Part shown: positions 11,276-22,697 of the stretch, one piece after another | Numbering within the stretch: position 1 is the first letter of the stretch | Layout of the letters: each line of letters starts with the position of its first letter | NCBI GenBank assembly: GCA_029532625.1 | Contig: JARFXM010000003.1 | Coordinates: forward strand, 186,001-250,000 | From: Lomentospora prolificans | Taxonomy: Eukaryota > Ascomycota > Sordariomycetes > Microascales > Microascaceae | Reading direction: 5' to 3' | DNA length: 64,000 nt | The notes under the pieces: model-generated | What the model was told of the DNA's origin: nothing | What the model saw: the letters and a program-made list of their open reading frames with translations, nothing else | The model's database searches: none | Translations under genes and position numbers: made by a program

Positions 11276-12776
11276 TTATATACCGTTTCGCTGAAACTCC
11301 AAAAGCTTTCTAGCCATAAACATGTCCGAGCCAGACGGCTTGACATAACGAAAAGCAAAGTCAAAATGACTCCTGTACAGAACTCTCCGATCCGGGTAGT
11401 TACCGTTTTCATCGGGCACCTGCTCTTGGATACATCTCATAGTTGCCGAGACACACAAGTTCTTGAGGTCCGAGCCAGAGAACGACCGCGTCAACCTCGC
11501 GATGCCGTCCACCGTTAGACCCTCTCCAAGCGTCTCTTCACGCAGGAGAATGCTGAGGATTCCTTTCCTGTCCTCGAGCGTGGGCACATCTATCAAAATA
11601 CGTACCGGTGCTCGACGTAGCACAGCAGGGTCAAGATTCCAGGGCATATTCGTAGCGAGGAGAACAAAGGGGCGACGATCTTTCCCCTCCATCGCTCCGT
11701 CCCATTCCCTCAGAAACTCGCTCAGCATGGAGCGCACAAACTTCAAGTCGCCCTCCAGGCGCTTTCCCAAGATACCGTCGGCTTCATCGACGAACATGAT
11801 GCAGGGGTGGAGCTTTCGCGCCAAACTGAATGCGGCACGGATGGCTTTCTCGTCGTCTCCCCAGCCCTTGTGGAAGATGTCGCCGGCCGCTATCGAGAGC
11901 ATGTTCAGTTGGCATTTCTTCGCGACTGCTTGGGAGATAAGCGTCTTGCCAGTGCCCGGGGGCCCGAATAACACGGCCCCTGTGAGCTGGTGGTGTTTCA
12001 GGACTCCGTAGGTGAATTCGCTCCGGCGCACCAGTGACCTATGGATGTTTGTCTCCAAGGCCTGGATTACTGTAGGGCTAAAGTGAACGTGAGAGTAGTC
12101 ATCCGGAACCTCTCCTGCGGGGGGATTACTATTAGTGACTGTTCAATTAAAGAACTGCTTCGTTCGTAACGTTGCACTTACTCAAGTCCACAATGTTTTC
12201 GAGGAGTCGCGCTTCGTCTTGTGTGCACCCAGCCCTCATGCTCTTGATCAACAGGCGGTATGAATCCAATTCGGACTCCTCTCCGTCCTCTGACCCGACA
12301 GTTTCTCGGCCCAAATCCAAGTCGCTTATCGAAAAGTTGAGTCCCGATGACAGAGACGCAGCTGCCGAGGATAATATAGCCTCGGACTCGTTGACCCGGT
12401 ACATCAGGCGAGGGTGCCTCGGTTCGTGGTTTGGTTCGCAAGAAGCGCAAAAGTCAGTGTTGCAAGTAGTGCATTTGTATCTCACTCCGCTGATATATGA
12501 CAGTGGAAGCTGCCGTTGACAATCTTCGCCGTCACAGTGCACGAATTCATGGATCGTAAATTCAGGAGGTAATGGTCGAGTCACCCTAGGGGCATTGATT
12601 AGGGAAGAGCTTGGTGTGCTAGGACACATTTCTTGTGCTTTGCCCAGATCACCATTCTCGAATGCCACGCCAGAATCGCCATTCCCGGGACTTGGCCGAC
12701 CTGGAGGCAGGGTTGCATCAAAAAAGACCTCAGCGGTGCTTGGGGTCTCCGGTGGGTTTGGGACACATGGGTCCAT
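11276..12776 (-). CDS. ZZ zinc finger / AAA ATPase fusion protein
   Basis: 477 aa from exons 12776..12182 and 12114..11276; the 67-nt intron has GTAAGT and CGCAG, phase 1. Residues about 76-126 form a ZZ-like zinc finger: H76, C81, C86, then KCTTC, FCASC and a closing H-x4-H. Residues about 200-477 form a single AAA module: GPPGTGKT Walker A at 249-256, Walker B with D308-E309 (sequence DEAD), an ATN sensor-1, and LRRAP-x-R near the arginine-finger region. The DDYSHVHFSPTVIQALETNI lead-in is what precedes the AAA core in the fungal Msp1/ATAD1/spastin group. Such ATPases extract or remodel proteins. The N-terminal finger probably recruits a substrate or partner. There is no clear transmembrane anchor, unlike Msp1. 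Start chosen at the first ATG in frame. Biological role is unknown. Confidence 0.82.
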
Positions 12777-13596
12777 GGAGAAAGAAGAGTTTTTGTTTGG
12801 CAATATCAATCGAAATTTCTATGATTCTCAACACCAGCCGTATGCAGTCACGGTTACGTGGTGAGAAAATAGACAAACATTCCAGGACTAGGGCTCAGAA
12901 GAAGCGCAGCTGGAGAAGGGAAATGCCGGAAGCACTTTGGTGGCTATAGATGGGGATTCTCAAAATGACGAAGCCTCGCGAACCGGCGACTCGCAGAGGG
13001 CAAGATGCTCGCCATATCAAGGCTGCGGCATCCGCCCACCCGTTTGGAACCCGATTACCACCGATAAGTGACAACCCTGCACGAGGTATGTGAAAGTGGG
13101 TGGACAATTGACGTCTAAAATCCCCAGATTAGGCCAAAATTCGACAGCCTGGCTCCCGCAAAAGCTGAGCTGAATACAAACCCCGGTCGTGGTCTGATCA
13201 TTGCAGCTAACGGATGTACCTGTCATTGGCTGTCCGTAGACAACCTATCATCAGGTGGTGTAAGTCGCTTGCTAGATAAAGATCTTTATTGATTCAGCTG
13301 CAAGGTGCATCGAATGGTATCGATCGATGCAATACAGTAGTCTTGGGCTGTGGCGTAACCATGCACCACATCACCCGTCGTCAATTGAAATATGACGAGA
13401 TGAAAACGACAACTGCCTTGGACCCTTCAACCCGTCCTCTCTATCTCTCTCCCCCTCGCTATATGGGATAAACACGAGCCGTACTTATCATTAGTAGTGT
13501 CTGCACATGGCAACGATCCTATCCATTTCCCCTACCACTACCTAGCTAAACACATTTTCACAGCCTTGCGGCCACTCGCTCGAGAACAGCACGAGG
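12777..13596. other. Divergent intergenic region
   Basis: 820 bp between the starts of the ZZ-AAA gene (minus) and the two-TM protein (plus), so it should hold both promoters. No gene or specific site is supportable. Confidence 0.5.
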
Positions 13597-16183
13597 ATGC
13601 CAAGAATGGAAAACTCAGTCAACGATCCCACAGCAGGGCCGGGACAGTCTCTAGAACAGAGAAGCCGCTCCGACCTTCTCCGGCGCGCAACTACGCTTCC
13701 AACGACAGGGACCCAGGGTGCTCGTCTAATCCGCAACCGCTTCACCAGCCGAAAGAAGCGTCGAGCCGGCACCCTCAGCGCGGCGCACCATGCATATACC
13801 AAGGAAGCTAATATAGTTAGCGTCGATGAAGTCCTTCCCGTTACCGTGGATGAGGTGCTGAATGTTATCTATCCCCCCGACGAGAAGTTTGAAGAGCGCG
13901 AAGACGATTTAGAATACGACAGTCTCGCCACATACTTTGTTGCTCATGAGGCCGAAAGAGCATCCGTGACGAAGGAAGTGGAGAGACTCGTTGCCATTGT
14001 CAGGAGTCCAGATTCACCCCTTACTCTCCAAGGCGGTGAGCGTCTCGGTAGAGGAGACACGGTGGGATACATCGCGCTCACAGTCTTGACAAAAGCACTG
14101 ATGAGAGCCAAAATAATCTGCGTAGCTGATAACGACGGCATTAGCCTTGTGCACGCACCGCTCGGTCAAACCTCTCAGGATTTCCGCGGCTTCATTCACC
14201 GTCTCCGACGAATAACTGGGGAAGAAGACAAGCTAGAACTCATCGGTAGCACCCCGGAATCGGTATGGAAAACACCCAGCGAGCTCACCGAGGATGCCGC
14301 ATCCCTGATGAACTTCGTCTCTGGCTGCATGGCGAGATTTGTCACCCAAATAGCAAGTGGAGTAAGTTGGCGAAACCAACAACTCGGGGCACTAGCAAAG
14401 TTCACGGCCAAAATGAAATTTCTCCTTGGGAACATCAGCGGGCATGCCGGTGTTGCCTTGCGCAACGCCGAGCTAGCCCTGGCCACATTTGAGGCGACGT
14501 ATGGGGACGTCTCGGACCCAAATGGGACTGAGAAGGAAGACCGCATGGCTGTTTACCGGCGATTTCAGGCTACCCTAAGCTTAGACCCAGCACAAGCAGA
14601 GTATTTGAGAAGCGTCGAGCACCGCGTCAATGAGCAGCGGGCACGAGTTGGGTTAATGGACTCGTTGGACTACGTCCTTGCATCCCTGCTTCCGGGGGAT
14701 CGCCATCGAGGTTTTGGTGTCACGGAATATGAGGTCTGCGGAGTCGTCATGGAAACTGGCTTTCGGGATTTCCAGGTGAAGCCACCCTTCCTCCCTAAAT
14801 TCGCTCGCGAGGTATTACATGCTCTTATCTCTAACAGAAACGCCGCCTTAGACACTCCTCTTCCAAGACCGAGATTTCGAGTACACCAGCACTTCCGATG
14901 GAGACCAGATGAACTTTGCCCACCCGGCTTTCCGAATGCTCGATGCATCGATATCGCATCTCAAACAAGCTAGCCGACCCCCGCAGAACACGCGGCGGGA
15001 TGTGAGAAACACCAAAACCACGCTGGAGTGGATGTACTCAGATTCATCTGGGACAAATGGGGATGAAAGCACCACCGATATTGCCAACTCTTCGCCCAGG
15101 AGCAGTACCTACGAACTGCAATCCATGCGGGAAATCATCAGGGTCATGGTTCTGCTCTCTCTGGCGACACCCGTGGTCTCAGGGCGCTACAAACACTTCC
15201 TCGACATGTTCTACCTCACACTCGACACCGAAGATGTCGTTAGACCGTTCCCTGAGCGCCCATTCAAGGCCTTTGTGCGTTTATATACCAATGACTTTGA
15301 GGCAGCCCGAAAACTGCGCTTCCCCGACGACGTTCTCCAGCTAGCCGAAGCCGTCAGAACTGGGCTCTTCTCGCGGACGAGTCTGCTGGATGCCGGTAAC
15401 GACAATGGCGACGCTGAAAGCCGAGATCGGAAGCTAGCCGAAATCCACGAGCTCATGGACTCTTGGGTCTACACGGAAGACGCTATTGTGGTCCGATGCG
15501 GACTCTACGTCTGGCTCGTTATGCTAGGCGCCAGCATCCTCGTCGCAGGTGGACTAGCTATCGGTCTCACGCTGCAAGACCGGCTTGTAGGGGTCGATCC
15601 GTTCAATATTACCGTCTACGCATGGGCGCTGGCGGCTTTCATCATTCTCATCTGCAAGGCAGTATTGGTTGAGTACTGGTCGTGGAGCGACTTCCTGCAT
15701 CGGCGAGTCAAATGTCGATCCGTATCAGAGCTTCATGCGGTTACAGGCATCAGTGACCAGTTGATCATTGCAAAGCTTCTGCATGACGAAATGGATTCTG
15801 TGCTCATGACTCGAGGGCCTTTCAACGTTGTGTTCCTTCGCAAGTCGGAGGATGGATTGGCGGGTTTCTCGATCGACGTGCCGATTCACAACAAAACGCT
15901 CCTGTTGAGTGGCCTTGTCATGATAAAAGTCGAGACGCCACTCGGACATTCTCTTGTATGTTTGGATGTTAGACGTGGCACTGAGTTGAGCGTTGTGGAG
16001 CATCGCGAGGTTGGCAAAGATACCGAAAGACTCACGTGCCAGAACATTGGGAGGTTGGGTGAGGCAGCTTCGAGAAATGGTAATAGCCGACCTCTGCAAC
16101 TGAAACTGCCGCTGAAGTTGGACAAGATTGAGTGGAGGAAGGTGGAGGGAGTTTATAATGTGCTTGATGCTACTTTTGTCTAG
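13597..16183 (+). CDS. Fungal two-TM protein of unknown function
   Basis: Predicted 836 aa from exons 13597..14775 and 14852..16183. Two donors share one acceptor (TTAG at 14851): GTGAAG at 14776 gives a 76-nt intron, GTATTA at 14812 gives a 40-nt intron; both keep the frame. I chose the 76-nt form because other introns here are at least 52 nt. The long N-terminal part is soluble, starting basic (SRKKRRAG) and then acidic. The C-terminal third has two hydrophobic segments: GLYVWLVMLGASILVAGGLA and VYAWALAAFIILICKAVLV, followed by EYWSWSDFLHRRVKCRSVSE, a combination seen in uncharacterised proteins of Sordariomycetes. The final stretch is soluble. No catalytic motif is recognised. Placement beside the ZZ-AAA gene, divergently, could mean co-regulation. 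Confidence 0.75.
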
Positions 16184-17688
16184 GAATCCAAGTATATTAC
16201 TATCATGGTGAATAGTCCGGTAATATGAAGGCCAATCAAACATCTTTCCGTGTTTCAAGTTGGAATAATACAGCTCCCAGTTTCCCATCCTTTCACTCAC
16301 CTATTATCGCTCTCGAGAACAGGATATAGTTTTCCTACAATCTAGATGATCCATCCTTAAGGGTTTACAACAGCGCAAGTGTTACAATAGATCCTATGTC
16401 AGTTATCCAGGGCGTAAGAACGATATCCTGAACTCTATTTAGCAATAATTTGCGGTTTTACTGGGAAAAGATAATGATATACCAGCCCCATTCCCTCGGT
16501 TCACTCAAGAACAGATCGCGGTTGTATGGACAAATGCAGTGGTTAAAGGATCCATGGAAACCATATGCAGGCTCATACTATTGTAATATTATCTAGCTGG
16601 CCATCCATACATGCCAATTCGCCTTTCAGGGGTAGCGTCGAGTTGCTGCCACACTGAATGCCTTCACACGCCTTAAATAACTCCGGCAGCCATACAGCAA
16701 CATTGAAGCGACATAAAGTGACGATGCGCGCTCGGTGAGGCAGTGGTGTCCGTCAAAGTATGACGCAGGTGAAAAGGCAGGCTGAAACTTGATCTTCTTG
16801 CAGATATATCACGCCAGGCACATTATATCGTGCTCGCCATCACTCCTTAGGAAAGTGGTTTAGATGCGCCGCCTATTTACCAATATAGACTGTGATCCAC
16901 TCCCTCAACGGAGTGATCGAGTGGCTGGAGGAGGCAACCAGGGTCACCAAAGTTGCCAAGCCCCATGTGTGAGGTTCCTTTCAGTTCTTAATTTCCAAAG
17001 ACCCTCTAGACCAGGTCCAAGGAAACGCACTCGAAAAAGTCGTACTTAAGGATGGGCCTGCCCCTTACCCTCCCCGGCATCAAGACGGACGGGTTTGCCG
17101 GCTTTTCAAAATATCGATCGCCTCAGCAGTGGCCAGCTTCGCCCGAATCCGACAGCAGCTGCGAAACAGACTTTTTTGCCAGAGATCCATCTACGATTTG
17201 GAGATCCAAACATCCCCAGAATTAAATCAACCTTTTTTTCCCGGAAACAAAATCTACTATTGTGACTATCGCAAACTATAACATCCGCGTTTCGAACATT
17301 TATGGCAGGGTATGTTCGGGACTCCAGGGAATACTGCGCACGCGCGCTTCGAGGCCCGAAGGGGGTGGCACCAGCCACTCTCGGCCTTGATGCTATGCAT
17401 ATCATGGGAGTTGACCGATGACGAGATGTTCCTCACGCAGTCAAGTTGATCCAAGATATTATATACAAGACGAGATGACGCACAGCATATTCCCTCCGGC
17501 GAGATTCTGGGGCTCGCTTCTCAAGCTGTAGATGGTAGCGTAGATCTTTCTGGTCTCGAGGGCGCTTTTTCACAACTTAGCCGGTACGCTGAGGGTCTTT
17601 ATGGACGAGAACTCAGTCATCGTACTGTCAAGCGTCCTGGATTCTCCTGGATTCCACTTCGCGCGACAAACGATGGATGAGTGGATAA
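16184..17688. other. Gene-free start of decayed island
   Basis: No supportable gene. From about 16.2 kb the sequence changes character: AT-richer, many stops in all frames and no codon bias. It leads into two gene relics. Short frames at 16864 and 17106-17454 show no domain. Confidence 0.45.
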
Positions 17689-18254
17689 AGTACCCCGAGT
17701 ATAAGACGCAGAATTGTAGCTTGTTTGTGGCAGCATGGAAAAGTCAGGCCAATGTCATACCTGCAGACTGTTGTAACTCAGCAAAACCAGAAATCTATGA
17801 TGGAGATTGCGGAGGAGTCACGGAACTTGGCGAAGGCTAGCTCGAAGGACACCACGTCTGTCAGCGCAACCACTCTAATCACCATGTTGTTCTTGCCTGC
17901 AACGTTCATGGCGATATGGTATATTCAGTCTCCATCGTCGATATATGAATGGAACCTAACAAAAGCTCTTTTGACAGACGCTCTTCTCAACAAAGTCCTT
18001 CGAGGACACGGTCCACGATGGGAATGCTAAACGCCAAGCAACAACATAATACATAGCAACTACTTTTGCCCCTTACAGCATTTATAGTCACTATTTGGTA
18101 TGGATGGGGTCTTGGTTCGGAGATCTCGCGCAAGCCATGCCCGAGTCATGGTTTTGACATGATACGACCTGCCTCTAACAGGACACTGCCTGTATTGACA
18201 TCTAGCCAAGAAAATGTCATCATAGGTAATTATATGACCAGGATGACTGTTTGA
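17689..18254 (+). pseudogene. Relic of CorA-like membrane protein, C-terminal part
   Basis: A frame from 17725 reads through a helix of the form LQTVVTQQNQKSMMEIAEES and then TLITMLFLPATFMA, the typical coiled stalk and first transmembrane helix of fungal CorA-like (Mg2+ transporter fold) proteins. After a probable intron with branch ACCTAAC and acceptor GACAG (near 17980), a frame starting TLFSTKSFEDTVHDGNAKRQ ends in TAA, and the second helix (LPLTAFIVTIWYGWG) follows in another frame at about 18066. The GT donor upstream does not give an open join (TGA appears). Nothing recognisable remains upstream. I read this as a broken copy, though a gene with unusual splicing cannot be excluded. Confidence 0.5.
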
Positions 18255-18517
18255 GTGAGGACGCAATATATGAAGTGCTATTACATCATCGAGAGCCTTG
18301 GCTAATCGCGCACAGTGGGAAGCATGATTCGAACACCACCTCACTAACCCCATGTTGTTGTCGCCGTCGATAATGCCTGTCAAAATCTTTCAATACACCG
18401 CGCGGACTAATACCAGAAGATCCTTGATAATGATATTCAAGACATTATATTACTAACGAACTCCAATGCGAGCCATAACAACGGATCAGATATACTAGCT
18501 CAGTAAAGCTCCAATAA

Positions 18518-19548
18518 CTACCTTCTCGTAAGCTTCCATAGCGCTCTAGAAACTTCTCTCCGTGTTGTGGTCGTGTAAGCCTCGATCTCCGCGATGAAAT
18601 CCCCATCGGTCCTCAGCTCCGATGCCAACCGGACACTATGCTGTAAAAGTCATCTCGAGCTTCCGCAGAACTCCGTCGCCCCAGTCATAGTCCATGATAG
18701 AGGGCCAAAAGAACGCATCCAAGCGACCAATATACGAAAAGGCCCGCCGGTATCCAAGCATAACTCCCCTTGATACTTCCGGTCGTCAACACCTTCTACC
18801 CTTTGAACGCCTTCAGTTCTGGATGCACCGGCCCGTTTCCAAACCCGCACATGCCGTTGTACATGAGCGCCAGTGCATCCACAGCGTATGCCAGCATCGT
18901 GGACTTGAGCAAATATGCCAGCTGGAGGTAGCCGCGGTAATTTTGCGAGTTGGACTCGCTGTCGGAGGGCGGCGAATTGCTGGATCTTCATAGATTGTAG
19001 TATTATTGACCTACTAGATTGTCTTAACGCTAGTACGCCGGATGGGCGTCCAATCATTGATAGTACTGTCATTGATAGTACTGACATTTGTTTAGGAGAG
19101 ATTCGCCTTTTCCAAAACCCGCGTAGGTAGAGGATATACCGTCGGAAACGGCATGCCCTAGGGCTGATCCCACCTCGCAGCGGACATCGATAGGCTTCGA
19201 AAAGCTCTTGACCAGTATCGAGTCCAGATGCAAATCATACTTGATTAACAAAGAGTAGCCAAAGTCAGACTTGGTACTTTTCCCATTACCCAATTCAGAA
19301 ATGCTGTCGTTCCCAGCCACAGTCTTAATATCTGGCAGGATTGTATTACATGGCTAACCCAATCCTTTGATGACTGGCTCAAGTGTTTGATTGAAATCGA
19401 CGTATATGGTTTTGTAGGAGTCCCCGAAACGGGCCTGCCATATTGTCACTTCGAACACGATCGCATTAGATTGACCTCGAGGATCAAAATCGAACACAGG
19501 CTCTTTACAGTTGTAGGTGAAGCGTAAATTGCTAATAGTCACGGCCAT
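18518..19548 (-). pseudogene. Relic of a fungal integral-membrane protein, several stops and frameshifts
   Basis: From ATG 19548 one frame runs about 160 codons to 19069, interrupted by a single in-frame TAG (codon 65, near 19356). Downstream the readable frame changes several times: a soluble-to-TM stretch (NYRGYLQLAYLLKSTMLAYA, then MYNG-CGFGNGPVHPEL), a TAG inside KG-stop-KVLTT, a hydrophobic helix AWIPAGLFVYWSLGCVLLAL, a frame shift, WGDGVLRKLEM, then another shift to SVRLASELRTDGDFIAEIEA and a final TAG at 18518. The order and content fit the C-terminal half of a membrane protein related to uncharacterised fungal proteins. Both TAGs could come from CAG by a C to T change in CpA context, as RIP makes. 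An alternative is a multi-intron gene, but no donor/acceptor pairs fit. Confidence 0.6.
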
Positions 19549-20271
19549 GTCAACATGGGCTCACAGGTTGTTCCCTCCCCCGGGTCTTGATGTTATTGAC
19601 TACATGTATCATCTCATCTCTGGAGTTGCAAGCCTCTGGTGATTTTTCCCGCGTCCCGGGAGTAGGGGAAAGCCGTTTGAGCCACTCGAGAAGGTGGGTC
19701 TAGCAACATGTAGGCCTCGAGGCCATGCATCAATTGGGAACCTCAACTACAACCTCGTATCTCTTCTTGGCTCGCGTTACACATCCTCTACTTAGTACGG
19801 GCCGCAGTGCAAGCCTATATCTACCCAATCAACCAGGCGAGACTAAGGACGAATTGGTCATCCGCGTAGTTAGCATCAACGGCGGCCGCGCGGCGATGGC
19901 TACAATGAAGTCAATAATAGGAAGCCAGTCACACAAAAGCACCAAACCCGGATAGGATTTCAATGTGTGGGTGTGTAAGTGTCTATCCATCCTATTCCCA
20001 TCTAATAATCGGTGGTATTCTCCTCTTCCCATCCATCACCGCCTCTATCACCCTTGGCATTTCACCACCCAGCGATTCATCATCCCAACTATAAGGGTTG
20101 GTTGTCAATGTTAGAGTGAAGAGGCACAATATGCTAGCGAACTAGATGTGAGGTGGGTGTGAAGTGTATTGGGTCACTAATCGCTATCCTCTTTCTTCCT
20201 TTTTCCTTTTATTCCTGGATATTCTCCTTCTTTTATAGTTGGTGACCTCGATGCGAGGTTCCTTCGATCTA

Positions 20272-20297
20272 GCATCCAACTCTACATAGTTGGATGC
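20272..20297. repeat. Perfect 10-bp inverted repeat (hairpin)
   Basis: GCATCCAACT (20272-20281) and its exact reverse complement AGTTGGATGC (20288-20297) are separated by six bases. It lies inside the candidate LTR. Confidence 0.9.
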
Positions 20298-20445
20298 TCT
20301 GACTGCTCTCCCTTTCCTACTGCTGGGTAGTCGCAGTATCATCGCTAGCTGGGTCGCCTGTTCGCTCTGACGGCTGGGTTGCCGCATCGTAATCGCTAGC
20401 TAGGTTGCCCGTTTGCTTCTGACCGCCGGGTCATCGCAGCATTAG
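20298..20445. repeat. Degenerate tandem repeat, about 50-bp unit
   Basis: Two adjacent copies begin ATCGCTAGCT at 20341 and 20391 and stay similar over about 50 bp (GGGTCGCCTGTTCGCTCTGA versus AGGTTGCCCGTTTGCTTCTG). A weaker copy precedes them (GCTCTGACTGCTCTCCC...). Many of the differences are C/T transitions. Confidence 0.7.
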
Positions 20446-22697
20446 TCTCTTTTGTACCCTGGTTCCAGCAAGGGTATCATGAGGGCGATCATGATCGATG
20501 TGACTTCGTTGGTCCTTCTTCTTTCCTCCTTACACCAACAGATCAAGAATATTAGCTTGTCCCAGCCATCAGTCACAGCCCCTACTAATACCACTTTATC
20601 ATCCTAAGTTTAACATCCCAACTACTTTAATATATACCCTCTATAACTACCCGATAAGGTAATGGACGCGAAACCAAAGGGAGCGACGAAGAATTGGAAG
20701 ACAACGGCAAGGAGTAGTCACAGTATATCTATATAAATAGGCGTTTGCAATTGCGACTACTCGGTATCAAAAGGACCTGCAAGAAGAAAGGAAAATCGTT
20801 TATTAGCAGCCATCAATCATCAATCCCGGGTCCTCAAGCCTCATCGGTATGACGCGAGGCAAAACCAGGACACACGAGTCAAAGAGATTTAGCCGTTACA
20901 CGTCAGGCAGGTGGCCAGCCAGCTATGTTTGATACCGTCTGCAGCCGGTTTCTCGCGCGGCTTCTCGCGTGGCCGGCCTAACATCAAGAGCGAGCTAGCT
21001 GATACAATGACCACGTAGTCCTGGCGTCTTCATTCTCACAAGCCAGAGATAACGATACCTCACAGTACAGAATGATGCAGAAACACCCCACAACCGGGGC
21101 CCCTTCTCCAAAGACCCTATGTGCATTCTCCGCATTAAATCCGGCACTTGGCTGGCCAAAAGGCTAAATCCCACCTCCACCTTGGCTCTGCAACAGAACC
21201 GTAACGGGGAAAACGTGCGCTGATCCCAGTCGATCTATCGTGGTAAACATTCAGTAGGGGATCTCTAGTCATAATACCACAACGCCCATGATACCTCACA
21301 AAAACAGCAGTGATCTTACAGGCATATCCTCCAACGGTAGACCGGTAATATCACATATTAAGCTCGATAGAAGTCCGGAATTTGACCAGATAATGTCAGA
21401 GAGTTACTAAAGTCTCCTCGCAAACAATTGTATTCTTACTATCCCCGGCGAGCTGGAGTGTGACCATCAATATGGTTTCCTGTTCACGGGCGCGGACCCT
21501 AATGCCGTGCTTCCGAGAGAGCATCCACGGTAGAATCCTATTGTTACCCGGCAGCAGAATTAGTCAGGTGGGTGTTTTTGACTTCAGTTTAACTTTGTGT
21601 TGCGGCCGCCCTGAGTCCGACGCGATCCGCTCAACTGGCCAAGCTCGCCATCATCACGCCGCTTGATCGTGACTGTCTTCGCGAAGCATAGCGCCTGCCA
21701 CCACAAAGCTATGGAATTAAACAATTTTCACGCGATGACTAAATCCTTTTCTCGCCAACCATGTGCCCGTTTCCCGTCTGACACCATGGTATGGTCCGCC
21801 AAGGACTTGTGGTAAACCAGGATAGAGTTCACGGAATGCCTCATGATGTGATATCAACTTCGTCGATGACCCACTTGGGACCTCAAGTTTGAGCGTCATC
21901 CGGGAATATTCTGCTCAAATAGCTAGATGCGAATCCTTCATACATAATATGTATTATTTCTTCGTGCTAAATAATAACATTGGAAGGCATACACTAGCCT
22001 CAGGACCGACCCAGACCAAACTATGTCACTATGATTTTAGTATCCTGCACCATGGTTTACGATATCAATGGCTGAACCGGCTCTCCGGTTGAAATAGTGC
22101 CCCTAACTCTATGAAAAAAAGAATAGAAAAGAAAAGAAAAAAAGGGCTATGCAATGCAAATGTAAGACGAAAGCGACGTGGGTTCCCAAAACGGCATTCC
22201 CTTAGCTCCGAAGGCAGGCCGGTCCACATCGGATGGGTCGGAGAATAACCTTTGCAAGTTTCTACTCATCACTCCAAGCCACTATCACCTTCCTTCACTT
22301 TCAACGGTGATGCCACAGGGTTGGGTGCCGAAACTAACGTCATTATGCAAGGGCGCATGTGCGATCATGAACCTGATGACCCCGACCCTATGGAACGCGT
22401 CGGGCTAGCAAGCTGGTGATCTATGTGGCGGCAGACGGAGCTTTCCTATTCGATGAAGTCATGGTGAGCTCTTAAGAGGTCCCGAGGAAGCTGTACCGAA
22501 GCTTGTGACTCTTTATAAAATGCTTCCAAAGATGGCCCTTATTCTTTTCAAGTTTCAACCTCTTTCCTTCTTCATAACTGTGGTCCGGTGATACACTCTT
22601 CTTCGCGTCATCTTGAATTAAGTAGCGCACAAGAACTAGCCGACATTCATCACAGCTCCTCTCGGAAGCAGGGATAACAACCAAGAACACCGCCAAC

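Larger units (their letters stand above)
20109..20540. mobile_element. Candidate solo LTR of a retrotransposon
   Basis: The segment starts TGTTAGAGTGAAG and ends CTTACACCAACA, so the ends are TG...CA and imperfectly inverted, as in LTRs of fungal copia/gypsy elements. It contains a long polypyrimidine tract, a perfect hairpin and degenerate internal repeats. The flanks (GTCAA before, GATCA after) do not give a perfect target-site duplication, which weakens the call. No gag-pol frame is next to it, so it would be a solo LTR or an old fragment. Confidence 0.4.
19549..22697. other. Gene-free decayed island, with a candidate solo LTR
   Basis: About 3.1 kb without a supportable gene. It contains the candidate LTR at 20109-20540. 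Short frames at 21460-21666 (+) and 21717-21899 (-) look protein-like but match no domain I can name. The last few hundred bases hold the MARVEL gene promoter and 5' leader. Confidence 0.45.

Noticed and set aside
21460..21899. Short protein-like frames (21460-21666 plus, 21717-21899 minus)
   Set aside because: No domain can be named and neither frame can be extended by splicing. They may be further relics but cannot be supported.
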